In this document: positions 1 to 10,247 of the stretch, one piece after another | Numbering within the stretch: position 1 is the first letter of the stretch | Layout of the letters: the number at the start of each line of letters is the position of its first letter | Source of the DNA: Miltoncostaea sp963823515 | GTDB taxonomy: Bacteria > Actinomycetota > Thermoleophilia > Miltoncostaeales > Miltoncostaeaceae | Assembly (NCBI GenBank): GCA_963823515.1 | Contig: CAWGMB010000004.1 | Span: 248,001 to 312,000 of the forward strand | Direction: 5' to 3' | Length of the DNA: 64,000 nucleotides | Made by a program: the position numbers and the translations under genes | Notes under the pieces: model-generated | Told to the model about the DNA's origin: nothing | Databases searched by the model: none | What the model saw: only the letters and a program-made list of their open reading frames with translations

Positions 1-1603
1 GCGACCTGCTTCTTGCGGCTCATGACCCCCGGCAGGTCGAGGATGCTGTCGGCGGCGCGCCACGCCGAAGGCGCGCTCGACCGGGGCGGTGTCGCCGGCC
101 ACCAGCAGCTCGGTGCTGCGGTCGACGATGTCGGTGACCATGAGGGCGTAGAGGATGTAGTCCTGCCGCTCGCGCACGTCCTCGAGCGCGTCGAGCAGCT
201 CGGCGCTGCGGTTGTGCAGGCTCCGCCCGACCGTCTCGATCTGCGCGACGCACAGGCGCTTGCCGGGGCGCACCTCGTACTCCTTGGAGTCGCGCCGGAT
301 GATGTCGGAGGCCGGGACGTCGCCGACGTCGCGAGGAGGCCTCGAACAGCTCGGTGCCGAACTCGCGGGCGTTCACGCCGACGAGCTCCTCGAGGTACGA
401 GACCACCTGGTGGTCGCGGTCGGTCGTCGTCGGCGAGGTCAGGATGACCGTGTCCGAGAGGATCGCCGACAGCAGCATCATGGCCGTCGGGCGCTGCGGC
501 TCGCGCCCGTGCGAGCGGAACCGCTCGACCACCAGGGTCGCGGTGCTGCCCACCGGGTCGAAGGTCGCGGCCACCGGGAAGCGGGTCTCGATCGAGCCGA
601 TGTGGTGGTGGTCGAGGATCTCGACGATGTGCGCCTGCTCGATGCCGGGCACGCTCTGGGCCTGCTCGGCGTGATCGACCAGCAGCACCTGCCGCGGCGT
701 CGGGTTGACCAGCTCCGAGCGCGTGATCAGGCCGACGGGCACGCCGTGCTCGTCGACCACGATCGCGGCGCTGTAGTGGACCTCGCGCATCCGGTCGGTG
801 ACGTCGCTCAGCAGGTCGTCGGGCTCGCAGACCAGCGGGTCGCGGCTCATCACCTCGCGCACCGGCACCGACAGCGACACGAGGCGGCCCGTCACGTAGG
901 AGTCGAGCGGGGAGAGGACGATGCCGGTGCCGCTCGTCTTCGCGAGCGCGATCACGTCCTCGTCGGGCATGGAGTCGTACGGGGTCACCACGAGGGCGAC
1001 GCCGAGCTCGACGGCGCGGCGCTGCGCGTCGGTGCGGTTGCCCACCACCACGATGTCGTTCTCGCCCATCGTGTTGCCCATCGTCTCGGCAGTCGACCGT
1101 CACCGCCCAGAGGCGGCCGTTGAGGCGGCGGGTCGGCGGCACGACCATCCGGCCGCCCGAGCACCGCCGACGATCAGCTCGACCGACGCGGGCCGGTCGG
1201 CGAAGCTCGAGGGCTCGCCCGACTCCTTGATGTAGCGCCGGGCCAGGTCGCGGGCGGTCAGGATGCCCACCACCGAGCCGTCGTCGTCGACGATCGGGAT
1301 CAGGTCGAGGTCGGCCTTCTGCATCGCGATGCCGACCTCGCGCAGGGAGGCGTTGTGGTTCGCGGTCGGGTGGTCGGGGCTCATCACGTCCTGGGCCCGC
1401 AGCATCACGTGGTCGAGGAACTCGGGCTCGGGCGCGCCGCTGCGCTCCAGCGCCCAGCGGGCCTGCGCGTTGATCTCGCCGAGCCGGACGGGCACGTAGC
1501 GCGCCGTCGTGTCGAGCCGCCCGCGCAGCTCGGCGTAGCCGATCGCCGAGGCGATCGAGTCCATGTCCGGGTTGCGGTGACCGGTGACGTAGATCGTTGT
1601 CAC
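1..1603 (-). CDS. ppaC: Manganese-dependent inorganic pyrophosphatase with CBS/DRTGG insert; C-terminus beyond window edge
   Basis: Family II (DHH superfamily) enzyme that hydrolyses cytosolic pyrophosphate. The ATG at 1603 is followed by the metal-binding motif HRNPDMDS (residues 8-15). A CBS half (about 75-135), a DRTGG-like region, a second CBS half starting VREVMSRDP and an active-site block with DHAEQ and EILDHHHIGS (window about 690-600) follow; the CBS-containing form is usually nucleotide-regulated. The frame is broken five times by one extra base, at codons GCT and GAT (1150-1170), CGA (about 1098), CGA (about 331) and CGA (about 47). Dropping one base each time restores the family sequence. 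The gene leaves the window at its 3' end. Confidence 0.9.
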
Positions 1604-1670
1604 GCATCAGTTCCTTGCCGAGGGGACGAATCCGACCCGGGAGATTGTCACATGACGCCCGCCGTGCCGA

Positions 1671-2694
1671 TCACGCGGCGGCGCCGACCTCGATCCCCGA
1701 GCCCGCCGAGGGCCGAGATGTAGAGCGGGTCGAACGCGGCGCCGGCGTCCTTCCAGAGGATCTCGAAGGCGCCGTCCGGGTCGAGCGGCCGCCGGTAGGG
1801 GCGGTCGGCCGTGAGGGCGTCGAAGACGTCGGCGACGGCGAGGATCCGCGCCTCGGGGGACAGGTGCTCCGCGCCCACCCCGCGGTGGTACCCGCGGCCG
1901 TCGAGTCGCTCGTGGTGGGCCGCGGCGGCCTCGGCGATGCCCGCGAAGGGCGTGATCCGGGAGAGGATCTGGAAGGTGTAGAGCGGGTGGAGCCGCACGG
2001 CCGCGAACTCGTCGTCGGTCAGCTTCGCGGGCTTGTCGAGGATCCGGTTGGAGACGCCGAGCTTGCCGATGTCGTGCAGCAGGGCGGCCCGCCGCAGGGT
2101 CCGCACGCGGGCGTCGTCGAAGCCCACCTCGCTGCCGATCGCCACCGCGTAGGCCGCGACCCCGAGCGACTGGCTCGCCGTGTGGGAGACGTGGCGTCGA
2201 TCACCTGGGCGAAGGCCTCGGCGACCCGGTCGAGGCCTTCCTCGTCGGCGAGGGCGAGCCCCGGCGGCCGGCTCGAGGTCGCGCAGCACCTCGGCCGCGG
2301 TGTCGTCGACGATCCGCATCCAGAGCGGATCGTCGACGCCGATCGCCAGGAACACGTCGGCGATCTCGGGGTGGAACCAGCGGCCCCGGCGCGCGCGGAC
2401 GACTCGATCGCCTCGGGACCTCCGGCCGACATGACGACCTCGGCCGTCTGGGCCAGGCAGGTGATCCGCGAGATCAGCGGGATCGCGTCGCCGACGAGGC
2501 CGTCGGCACGCCCGCTTCCGTCCCAGTGCTCGTCGAGCGCCCGCACGGCCGCCGCGGCCTCGGGCGAGAAGCCCATCTGGGCCACGATCCGCGCCCCCCG
2601 GCCGGAGCTGCGACGTGCTCCAGGGCTACCTGGTCGGTCGCGCCCGTCCGGCGGGCGATCCGCTGCCGCTGCCGCCGCCGCCGTCGCTGCTCAG
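1671..2694 (-). CDS. HD-GYP-type phosphodiesterase, active-site motifs degenerate
   Basis: HD-domain protein of the cyclic-di-GMP phosphodiesterase family. The second half carries LLHDIGKLGVSNRI and HHERLDGRGYHRG, so the HD pair is present but GYP reads GYH, and the usual His of the YTxxHS segment reads Gln (HTASQS). An HD-like region near the N-terminus (MGFSPEAAAAVRAL, DGSGRADGL) suggests a tandem arrangement. At least eight +1 breaks occur (GGA, CGA, GCA, GAT, GCT, GTT, GCT, GAT); near 2190 a net -1 at TCTCCCACAC fits the DAxSPxT motif better. Start is taken as CTG at 2694, overlapping the upstream TGA. Because the motifs are altered it may be a sensor rather than an active enzyme. Confidence 0.7.
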
Positions 2695-3351
2695 GGCGCA
2701 GGCCCGGAGCCCGCCAGCGTCGCGGCGAGGCCCTCGACGAGCAGCCGCACGTGTCCCTGCACGGCCGCGGCCTGGCCGATCGCGTCCTGCGTCTCCAGAT
2801 CGACCATCTCCCCGCCGGATCCGCGGGCCGACGACTTGGCGTGGCGGTCGAGGGAGAAGATCAACCGGGCCAGCTCGCGCTGGTGGGCGCCCATCCACGC
2901 GAGCGTCCCCTCCCCGAGGCCGTCCTCCGCCGGCCCCAGGCGCAGCTCGAGCCCGAGCAGGAAGACCCGGATGAGGCCTCCGATCCGGACCCGGCGCTCC
3001 AGCCCGGCGTCGAGGGAGGGGTCGCTCCCGGGGCGCACGCCGAACTGGAGGTGCTCCTCGAGGGCGATCGCGCCGATGCCGGTCTCGAGGTGCTCGTCGT
3101 AGAGGTCGCGGTTCTCCTCGAACCACCCCGGCAGATCGTCGGCGTACCCGACGGCGCGCGCGGCGAGGGCCGGCTCGGCGGTTTCCGCGATCGCGGTGGC
3201 GAGGAAGCGCAGGTGCGCGCGGATGGCGGCGTCGTCGCCCGGCGCCGGCGCGGGGTCGTCGCCCTGCTCGTCGGCCACGAGCCGGCGCAGCGACCTCCCC
3301 GTGCTCGCGCATCCACGCGAGGGTGCCCGGGGCGGAGAGGGGCTCGCTCAC
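2691..3351 (-). CDS. Conserved-looking hypothetical protein, about 220 residues
   Basis: I do not recognise the family. GTG at 3351 overlaps the stop of the HNH gene upstream (GTGA overlap), so it is probably translationally coupled. The product is acidic and mostly alpha-helical in character, with no signal peptide or membrane segment; it contains WFEENRDLYDEHLETGIGAI, a two-helix-like pattern. One +1 break near codon 20 (GCT) joins the start to the long frame that ends at 2691. The 3' end overlaps the HD-GYP gene by 4 nt, so the three genes look like one operon. Confidence 0.6.
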
Positions 3352-3864
3352 GAGAGGCCGGCCCCCTTCTCCCGGTTGCAGGGGGCGCACAGGAGTTGGA
3401 GGTTCCCGAGGGTCGACGCGCCGCCGAGGGCGACCGGGATCACGTGGTCGAACTGCAGGAGCTCGTCGGACGCCGCAGGCGACGCAGCGCCCGCCGTCGC
3501 GGCGGAAGACCTCGCGGCGCACGTCCTCCGGGATCGGCTCGCGGCGCGTGCCGGCCGCCTCGCCCTCGGACAGCATCATGTCCTTGGCCCGTTCGATCCG
3601 GCGCCGTAGGCGCCGCTCGCGCTCGTGGATCAGCGCCTGCACCTCGTCGGCCTCCAGGCCGTCGTCCTCCCAGAAGAAGCGGCCCTGGAACATCCACCAC
3701 GTGCGGCGCTCGTCCTCGGCGACGGGCACGGGGGCCGACTCCTGCTCACGCAGGATCGCACGGTGGGCGCTGCCCGAGATGAACGCGAACTCGCGTCGCC
3801 CCGAGACGAACCGCCGGCGCATGAAGCCGGGCTCGAATCGCGCGTTGGTGTCCTCCCTGAGCAC
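3348..3864 (-). CDS. HNH endonuclease family protein
   Basis: About 171 residues. The N-terminal two thirds is charged and helical, including a tract WWMFQGRFFWEDDGL and a basic coiled segment ERERRLRRRIERAK. The C-terminal third is an HNH domain: REVFRRDGGRCVACG, then after one +1 break at CGA (about 3463) DELLQFDHVIPVALGG and LLCAPCNREKG. The CxxC...CxxC zinc-knuckle pair and the central DH are visible. The GTG at 3864 is the first good start after an upstream gap. HNH proteins of this size are often standalone nucleases; the biological target cannot be read from the sequence. Confidence 0.8.
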
Positions 3865-3907
3865 GGTGGAGCGGCACGCTAGTCGGGCGCCCGGACGGAC
3901 GGCGGCG

Positions 3908-4051
3908 TCAGCCGTCCTTGCGGTCGGGCTTCTCGAGCAGCTCGGGCCGCATCGTGCAGACCGCGAACCAGAGGCCTCCGACGATGCCGCCCGCCAGGAT
4001 CAGGCCGAGGGCGATGAGGACCCCGGCGATGGTGTATCCGAGCGCGGACAT
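3908..4051 (-). CDS. Small single-span membrane protein, 47 residues
   Basis: ATG at 4051 to TGA at 3908. The product begins MSALGYTIAGVLIALGLILA and continues with Gly-Gly-Leu-Trp, giving one hydrophobic segment of about 28 residues followed by a short charged tail ending EKPDRKDG. No recognisable family. It lies alone between the HNH gene and the divergent J-domain gene. Confidence 0.6.
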   Translation of the reverse strand: MSALGYTIAGVLIALGLILAGGIVGGLWFAVCTMRPELLEKPDRKDG

Positions 4052-4135
4052 ACGTCGAGTCTAGCCCCATGTCCAGGTCCGGTTCCCGTCCGTGGGGAGG
4101 GCGGCGGGCGCGCGCCCTCCTCGTACGGTGCCCCC

Positions 4136-4446
4136 ATGGACACGACGATCGCATCCCAGGTGCTCGGTCTGCCGACCGCCCGCCCCGCCCGCGACGATCT
4201 CGTGACCGCCTGGCGGCGGTACGCCCGGGCCCACCACCCCGACCGCTGCCCCGGCGACGCCGGCGCCGCCTGGCGCTTCGCCACCGGCCGCGAGGCCTTC
4301 GAGACGCTGATCGACCAGGCGATCGCCTCCGCCCCGGTCAGGCCCGTGTCGTACGGCAACACCGGCAGTCGTGCGCGGACCCGGGCGCCTCGAGGGCTCT
4401 GCCCTACGAGATGCGCCCGCTCCACACCCGGGAGTGGCGCGCGTAG
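4136..4446 (+). CDS. Short J-domain protein (DnaJ-like)
   Basis: About 100 residues. ATG at 4136. The segment LVTAWRRYARAHHPDRCPGD matches helix II and the HPD loop of a J domain, the part that stimulates DnaK ATPase; WRFATGREAFETLID would be helix III. There is no Gly/Phe region or zinc finger, so it is a J-domain-only protein. Two +1 breaks near the C-terminus (AGT and GGA, 4365-4385) lead to an end reading MRPLHTREWRA before TAG at 4444. No partner chaperone is in the window. Confidence 0.7.
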
Positions 4447-4483
4447 CGCTCGGCCGGGCTCGTCCCCCGCCGGCCGCGGGGAC

Positions 4484-4519
4484 GGTCCAATTGGACCTCG
4501 ACGCCTCGTCCAATTGGAC
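4484..4519. promoter_or_regulatory. Two tandem copies of a perfect palindrome (probable operator)
   Basis: GTCCAATTGGAC occurs at 4485-4496 and again at 4508-4519, 23 bp from start to start; the first copy extends to 14 bp with flanking G and C. The AATT core stands out in very GC-rich DNA. It sits between the J-domain gene and the amidotransferase gene starting at 4667. Two closely spaced identical palindromes are the usual form of a site for a dimeric repressor. No regulator gene adjoins it. Confidence 0.55.
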
Positions 4520-4666
4520 CGATCACCCGAAGCGCCTGGAAAACAGCGGTTTCGGTCAGCCGTGTGAAACGGACGGGCGCCAGAGCAGTCGTCGTCCGCC
4601 GGCGGATCCGATCGGTGGGCCCGGCACGGGAGCGGCTCGCCAACCCGGCGGCGGGTCACTAGCCTG

Positions 4667-5478
4667 GTGCCATCGCGACACGTTCCCGACAGCCCCGTCA
4701 TCGGCATCTGCTCCGCGATGGAGCCGGCCCGGTGGTCCGTGTGGCACCTGCCGGCGGCGCTCGTGCCGATGAACTACATCGAGCAGGTGCAGGCGGCGGG
4801 CGCCGTCGCCGTGCTGATCCCGCCCGACCCCTCGCTCGTGGACGATCCCGGCCGCGTGCTCGACCGGCTCGACGGGCTGCTGCTGGTGGGCGGGGCCGAC
4901 GTCGACGCCGGCCGCCTACGGCGCCGAGCCGCATCCGCTGAACGACCGCCGATCCCGCTGCGCGACGCCGTGGAGACGTCGCTCGTGCGCGCGGCCGACC
5001 GCGCGCGGGCTCCCGGTGCTCGGCATCTGCCGCGGGGCCCAGATCATCAACGTCGCCGGCGGCGGGACGCTGCGCCAGCACCTGCCCGACGACCTCGGTC
5101 ACGAGGAGCACCGGCGCGAGATCGGGCGCTTCGACGGGCAACGAGCACGATGTGCGCGTCGAGGAGGGGACGCGGGCGCTCGAGGCGACCGGCGAGGCGA
5201 TGCACCGGGTCACGTCGCACCACCACCAGGCGATCGACGCGCCGGGGCGGGGGTTGCGCGTCACCGCGCGGTCGGTCGACGACGACCTGCCCGAGGCCGT
5301 CGAGTCGACCGGCCCGGAGTGGGTCCTCGGCGTGCAATGGCACCCCGAGGCCGACCCGCGCAGCCGTGTCATCGCCGCCCTCGTCAGGGCGGCGCGGAAC
5401 ACGGGAGGCGAGGACGTGGATCGGGAAGAAGGGGGCGACTTCCCGACCCCCGCCGCTCACCAAGACGAACGGAGCTGA
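4667..5478 (+). CDS. Class I glutamine amidotransferase, gamma-glutamyl-GABA hydrolase type (peptidase C26)
   Basis: PuuD-like hydrolase of gamma-glutamyl amides. Visible: VIGICSAMEPARWSVWH near the start, LLLVGGADVD (oxyanion-side strand), nucleophile elbow LGICRGAQIINVAGGG with the catalytic Cys, and GVQWHPEAD with the catalytic His. Start taken at GTG 4667. Breaks: CTA (about 4916), GCT (about 5010) and CAA (about 5141) are +1; near 4960 the net shift is -1 or two +1 steps. The pair of palindromes upstream may be its operator. Substrate specificity within the C26 family is not certain. Confidence 0.8.
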
Positions 5479-5648
5479 CCCGGTAGGCAGTGCACTCCAC
5501 CCCGCTCGCACCCCCAGTCTCGACATCGCCCCGGGCCGGGGCCTTGGCCGCGCGTCCAGTCTCGCGGGTGCGGGTTTGCTCCCTCGGTCGGGGGCCGGCG
5601 TGCTTCACTCGGGCCCGTACCCGGGCGGACGACCTGGGGGAGACGAGG

Positions 5649-6332
5649 ATGGAGATCGCGATCCGGCACGACCCGAGCTTCGCGGTGGCGCGGTGCACGC
5701 TCGGCGGAAGTGAGATCGTCCGCGCCGAGTCCGGCGCGATGATGGCGACCTCGGAGGGGGTGGCGATCGAGGCGGCCATGCAGGGCGGGCTGATGAAGTC
5801 GCTCAGGCGTGACGTCCTCGGCGGGGAGTCGTTCTTCATCACCACCTACACGACGCCTCCGGCCGGCGGCTGGGTGGACGTCGCGGCGCACCTGCCCGGC
5901 GACATGACGGTCGTGGAGATCGCCGACCGGCTGATCTTCATCCAGCGCGGCTCGTACATCGCCTCGGAGGCGGGGGTCGAGCTCGACACCAAGTGGGGCG
6001 GCCTCAAGTCGCTGTTCGGTGGGGAGGGGGGCTTCCTCCTGCGCGCCACCGGCGGCGGTGCCGTGGTGCTGTCGTGCTACGGCGCGCTCGACCGGATCCG
6101 CCTCGCCGAGGGCGAGACGGTCGTCGTCGACTCGGGCCACATGGTGGCCTTCGACGAGGGGGTCACCTTCACGCTGCGCCGTGCGGCGGGCGGCAAGACG
6201 ATGCAGTCGCTCGCGAGCGGCGAGGGCTTCGTCTTCGACTTCCGGGGACCGGGTGAGGTGATGGTGCAGAGCCGCAACCCCGCAGCCCTGATCCAGTGGC
6301 TCACCACGGTGCTGCCCTTCTCACGGGCCTAG
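5649..6332 (+). CDS. AIM24-family protein (TIGR00266)
   Basis: 227 residues in one unbroken frame. ATG at 5649 follows a purine-rich GGGGGAGACGAGG. The sequence shows the Gly-rich beta-helix pattern of the family: GGSEIVRAESGAMMATSEGV, ESFFITTYT, GSYIASEAGVELDTKWGGLK, and VVDSGHMVAFDEGV. The family is widespread in bacteria and named after a fungal mitochondrial protein; its biochemical role is not established. No signal peptide, no membrane segment. Confidence 0.85.
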   Translation: MEIAIRHDPSFAVARCTLGGSEIVRAESGAMMATSEGVAIEAAMQGGLMKSLRRDVLGGESFFITTYTTPPAGGWVDVAAHLPGDMTVVEIADRLIFIQRGSYIASEAGVELDTKWGGLKSLFGGEGGFLLRATGGGAVVLSCYGALDRIRLAEGETVVVDSGHMVAFDEGVTFTLRRAAGGKTMQSLASGEGFVFDFRGPGEVMVQSRNPAALIQWLTTVLPFSRA

Positions 6333-6353
6333 CACCCCGGCCCCGGTGAAGCG

Positions 6354-7169
6354 CTAGCGCCCCTTGCGCGGAGCGCAGCCCCCGGCGTCGTCGGGGCCGT
6401 CACGGCCGGGCGGGTCGGCGGTCTCTCCGGCAGGCGGCGCCTCGTACCCGGGCGCCTCGTCCCCGGGCGCCGCGGAGGGCGGCGCCGCATCCGCGGGGTC
6501 GCCCGTGGGGGGGTCCTTCTTCGGGGGCTCGGCGGCCGGGTCGCCCGGAGAGGAGGGATCGGCCGGGGGGTCGGCGGTCGCCGGCGGATCCGAGGGCGCT
6601 TCGCCCGCGCCCGGCGGCGGGTCCACGACGGGCGGCTCCTCCGCCGGCGGGGCGCCTGCGTCCACGCCGCCGGGCAGCGGTGCGACCGGCGGCGCCGGGT
6701 CGGGCGCGGCCCCGGCGGCGATCCCCGCGGGTGGGGGCGCGACGGCCACCGGTGCGGCGACGGGCGCCGCCACCGGTGTGAGCGGCGCCCCCACGGGGGC
6801 GGTCGGCGCGACCGACGGGCGCGGGCGGGTCACGGGGGCCGTGCGCGGCCGCGGGACGCGCGCGGGCGCGTCCGTCCGGGCCGGCGGCGCCACCGGCTCC
6901 ACGACGGCGGTGGGACGGACGCCGTCCGATGCGCCGGCCGCCGGGGTCGTGCGGATCTCGGCGCCGGCCGCCGCCGCCGGCGGCCTCGCCGGAGCAGGCA
7001 CTCGCGTGACGCTCGCCGGGCGGTCGACGACCACGTCCAGGTCGCGCGGGGCGGTCCCCCCGGACTGGGCCGTGAGGGCGACGGCCAGCGCGAGCAGGCC
7101 GCACACGGTCGTCGCCGCGACGGCGCAGGCCACGACGGCCAGGCGACGTCCGCCGCCGGCAGCGCTCAC
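6354..7169 (-). CDS. Membrane-anchored proline/alanine-rich protein
   Basis: About 271 residues, unbroken. GTG at 7169 overlaps the TGA of the upstream GGDEF/HD-GYP gene (GTGA), indicating coupled translation. One N-terminal membrane helix (residues about 10-35, LAVVACAVAATTVCGLLALA) is followed by about 230 residues of low-complexity Pro/Ala/Gly/Asp sequence without a recognisable fold, becoming acidic towards the end and finishing CAPRKGR. It probably spans or decorates the cell envelope. The composition makes homology-based assignment unreliable. Confidence 0.65.
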   Translation of the reverse strand: MSAAGGGRRLAVVACAVAATTVCGLLALAVALTAQSGGTAPRDLDVVVDRPASVTRVPAPARPPAAAAGAEIRTTPAAGASDGVRPTAVVEPVAPPARTDAPARVPRPRTAPVTRPRPSVAPTAPVGAPLTPVAAPVAAPVAVAPPPAGIAAGAAPDPAPPVAPLPGGVDAGAPPAEEPPVVDPPPGAGEAPSDPPATADPPADPSSPGDPAAEPPKKDPPTGDPADAAPPSAAPGDEAPGYEAPPAGETADPPGRDGPDDAGGCAPRKGR

Positions 7170-9488
7170 GCGCGGGCCTTGACGGAGATCAGCGCCTCGA
7201 CCGCGCGCGGCCAGAACTGGGCGCCCGCGCAGGCGCGGCATTCGAGGATGGCATCGGCCGGGGATGTGGGCACGGTCGTGTGGGGCCGCTCCGAGGTCAT
7301 GACGTCCCAGGCGTCGGCGAGGGCCATGATCCTGGCGCCCTCCGGGCAGTCCTCGGCCGTGAGGCCGTCAGGATAGCCGTTCCCGTCCCAGCGTTCGTGG
7401 TGGCCCCGGACCCAGGACACCTGCTCCTCGGTGAGGGCCTCGCTGACGATCTGCGCGCCGAGCGCCGCGTGCTCCTTGACGAGGCCGTACTCCGACGGGC
7501 GTGAGGGGCCCCGGCTTGAAGAGGATCGCGTCCGGCACGCCGATCTTGCCGACGTCGTGCACGAGGCCGGCCTCGTGCAGCAGCGACGGCCCGCTCGGGC
7601 GGCCAGCCGAGCGCCTCCGCCAGCTCCAGGCAGAGGTCGGCGACCCTCTCGGAGTGGCGACGGGTCGACCGGTCCTTCGCGTCGACCACCCGCGCGAGCA
7701 GGCGGATGCTGACCAGCGCCTGCTGGCGCTCGAGCCGCTCGGCCTCCTCGTCGGCCGACAGCGAGGCCACGGCCTCGGGCGAGTAGCGGAGCGACCATGT
7801 CGCGGCCGCGGTGCTTGGCCCAGTAGAGCGCCCCGTCGGCCAGCCGGTAGAGCGTGTCGGCGTCGGGCCCGCGCGAGAGGTCGCACACGCCGGCGGATAT
7901 CGTCATGGCGCCGACGGCGGGGAAGGTGGCGGCGGCCACGGCCCGGCGGATGCGCTCGGCGGCGCGGAAGGCCTCGTCCTCGTCAGCTTCGGGGAGGATC
8001 ATCGCGAACTCCTCGCCCCCCACCCGCGCGACCAGCTCGCCGGTGCGCGTCTCGCTCTCGAGTATCCGCGCCGCATGCTCGAGCACGCGGTCGCCCACCT
8101 GGTGGCCGTGCAGGTCGTTGACCCGCTTGAAGTGGTCGAGGTCCATGAGCACCAGCGCCAACCCGCGCCCGTGGCGGCGGGCCCGCTCGACCTCGGTCCG
8201 GAGCCGCTCGTGGAAGGTGCGGTGGTTCGCCAGCCCGGTGAGCGGGTCGATGGCCGCCAGCTCCTCGGCCGCCGCGAGGCTCTCGAGCGTCTGCGCCTCG
8301 AGCCGCTTGCGCGCCGTGACGTCGCGGAAGGTGACGACGGCACCCGTCGCACGGCCGTCGGCGATCGGGCTCGTGGAGTACTCGCCCGGGAAGCTCGTCC
8401 CGTCGCGACGGGGCAGCGCCTCCTCGCCCGACGTGGCGCGGCCCTCCCGGAGCGCGGGGCCGAGGGAGGGCAGGATGCCGTCGCCGATCTCGCGCCCGGT
8501 GAGCTCCTCGACGCTCCAGCCCAGCATCCGGGCGGCCGCCGGGTTCACGAAGGCGGCGCGGCCGGCCGCGTCGACGCCGATGATGCCGTCTCCCGCCGCA
8601 GACAGGATCAGGTCGTGGCGCACCCGCAGCCGGGCGAGCTCGTCCCGCACGTCCCGCTCCCGTCCTGCCGACTCCACGAACAGGAGCGCGACGACGACGG
8701 CCAGCAGCAGGCCGGCGGTCGGCCACGGCGACCGGCAGCGCGGCGGAGGGCCCGGCCACACCCGACACCGCGACGCTCCAGCGCCGCCCGGCGACGTCGA
8801 TCGTGCCCGCCACCGGGATCGTCCGGCGCGGCGTCGCCGATCACCATCGCGTCGCCGTCGCGCACGTGGATGCGCGTGCCCTCGGGCAGCCCGGCCAGCA
8901 CGGCCTCCTCCAGCGCGTCGAGCCGGAAGGTGCCGCTGACGAAGCCGCGCAGGGCCGCCCGGCGCTGCGCCACGGTCGCGATCTCCGCGCCGCGGGCGTA
9001 GACGGCGGCGACGGTGACCACGAAGCGGTCGCCGTCGTCCGCGGTCGTGAAGGGGCCGCTCATCCGCGGGCACCGCGAGGTCGCGGGCGGCATCGGCGAC
9101 GCCGCGGGCCTCGGCGTCCGCCCCCTCCGAGAGCTTCGCGGGCGCGTCCGCCGGGCCCGCGAGGAACCCCGGCTCCCCGGCGAGCGGCGTCCAGGCGATC
9201 TGCTCGAGGGACGGCTGCCGCTCGAGCGGCGCGGCCATGAAGCGGTCGAAGTCGTCGCCGGTGACCTCGTCGGACGACTCGAAGAAGGCCCGGAGGTCCT
9301 CGACGCTCGCGGTGGAGGCGTCGAGCTCGCTCGGCCAGCGCGCGGATCGCCGGACCGGCGACGGCGGCCCGGGCGTCGTCGGAGCGGTGGCCGACATCGC
9401 GGATCGCGGCCGCGGTCGCGAGCACGGTCGCGACGAGGATCGCCGCCACGACGGCGGCACCGAGCCATGTCAGGGAACGCCGTCTCAC
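7166..9488 (-). CDS. Membrane sensor with CHASE, PAS, GGDEF and HD-GYP domains
   Basis: About 770 residues. ATG at 9488 begins MRRRSLTWLGAAVVAAILVA, a signal-anchor helix. The extracytoplasmic part contains a CHASE-like block (RFVVTVAAVYARGAEIATVA, GFVSGTFRLDALEEAVLAGL). A second membrane region precedes a PAS domain (AAGDGIIGVDAAGRAAFVNP), then GGDEF with DPLTGLANHRTFHERL and intact RVGGEEFAMILP, then HD-GYP with HEAGLVHDVGKIGVP and HHERWDGNGYPDGL. Both cyclic-di-GMP synthesis and breakdown motifs look intact. Several frame breaks lie in the N-terminal region (9000-9340), around 8700 and around 7500-7800. It is coupled to the proline-rich gene downstream. Confidence 0.85.
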
Positions 9489-9567
9489 GGTCCTCCGGTC
9501 TCCGGCCGGGCACGGCCGGTCGGCGGGCGGCGGTCAGTCTGCCACGCGCGACGCCTATCCTCGCGGG

Positions 9568-10239
9568 GTGCTGATCCTCTTCGACATCGACGGGACGCTG
9601 CTCCTCGGGACGCCGCGGGCGCACACCGAGGCCTTCGTGCGCGCCGCCGGGCGAGGTCTTCGGCGTCGCGATCACCGTGGCCGACGTGACGGCGATCGCG
9701 CCCGCCGGCCGGACCGACCGCGAGATCGCGCGGCTCGTGCTGCGCCGGGCCCGCGTGCCCGACGCCGAGATCGACCGCCGGATGACGTCCTGGATCGCGC
9801 GCCTCGCCCGGCTCTACCCGGAGCTCGAGGCCGTCCACCCCGCCCAGACCATCGCGCCCGGCGCCGACGCGGCGCTGACCGAGCTGTCCGGCGCGCGGCG
9901 CGTCGCTGGCGCTCCTGACCGGCAACATCGAGGCGCTCGCCCACGCCAAGATGGCCCGCGCCGGTCTCGGCAGGCACTTCGCGCGCGGCCAGGGCGCCTT
10001 CGGCTCGGATCACGAGAGCCGCGACGCGCTCGTGCCCATCGCGGCACGGCGCGCCGGCGGGGTGACCGCCGTCGTGGTGGTGGGCGACACGCCGCGCGAC
10101 ATCGCGTGCGCCCGCGCCGGCGGCGCACGGTGCGTGGCCGTGACGACCGGCGCGTTCGATGCCGCCGCGCTCCACGAGCGCCGACGCGGTCGCGGACGGC
10201 CTGGACGGCGTCGCCGAGGTCATCACGGGCTGGCTCTGA
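9568..10239 (+). CDS. HAD-superfamily hydrolase
   Basis: About 223 residues, phosphoglycolate-phosphatase-like subfamily. GTG at 9568 gives LILFDIDGTLL (motif I, nucleophile Asp at about residue 6). After a +1 break at CGA (about 9652), FGVAITVADVTAIAPAGRTD follows; after a GCT break near 9908, LLTGNIEALAHAKM (motif II, Thr/Gly); motif IV is VVVVGDTPRDIACARAGG. A third +1 break at CGA (about 10182) leads to the end, EVITGWL. No neighbour defines the substrate. Confidence 0.8.
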
Positions 10240-10247
10240 CCGTCCGC

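Noticed and set aside
2180..2200. Claiming that every break is +1
   Set aside because: Here and at about six other sites a -1 fits the homologues as well as or better than two +1 steps, so the rule has exceptions.
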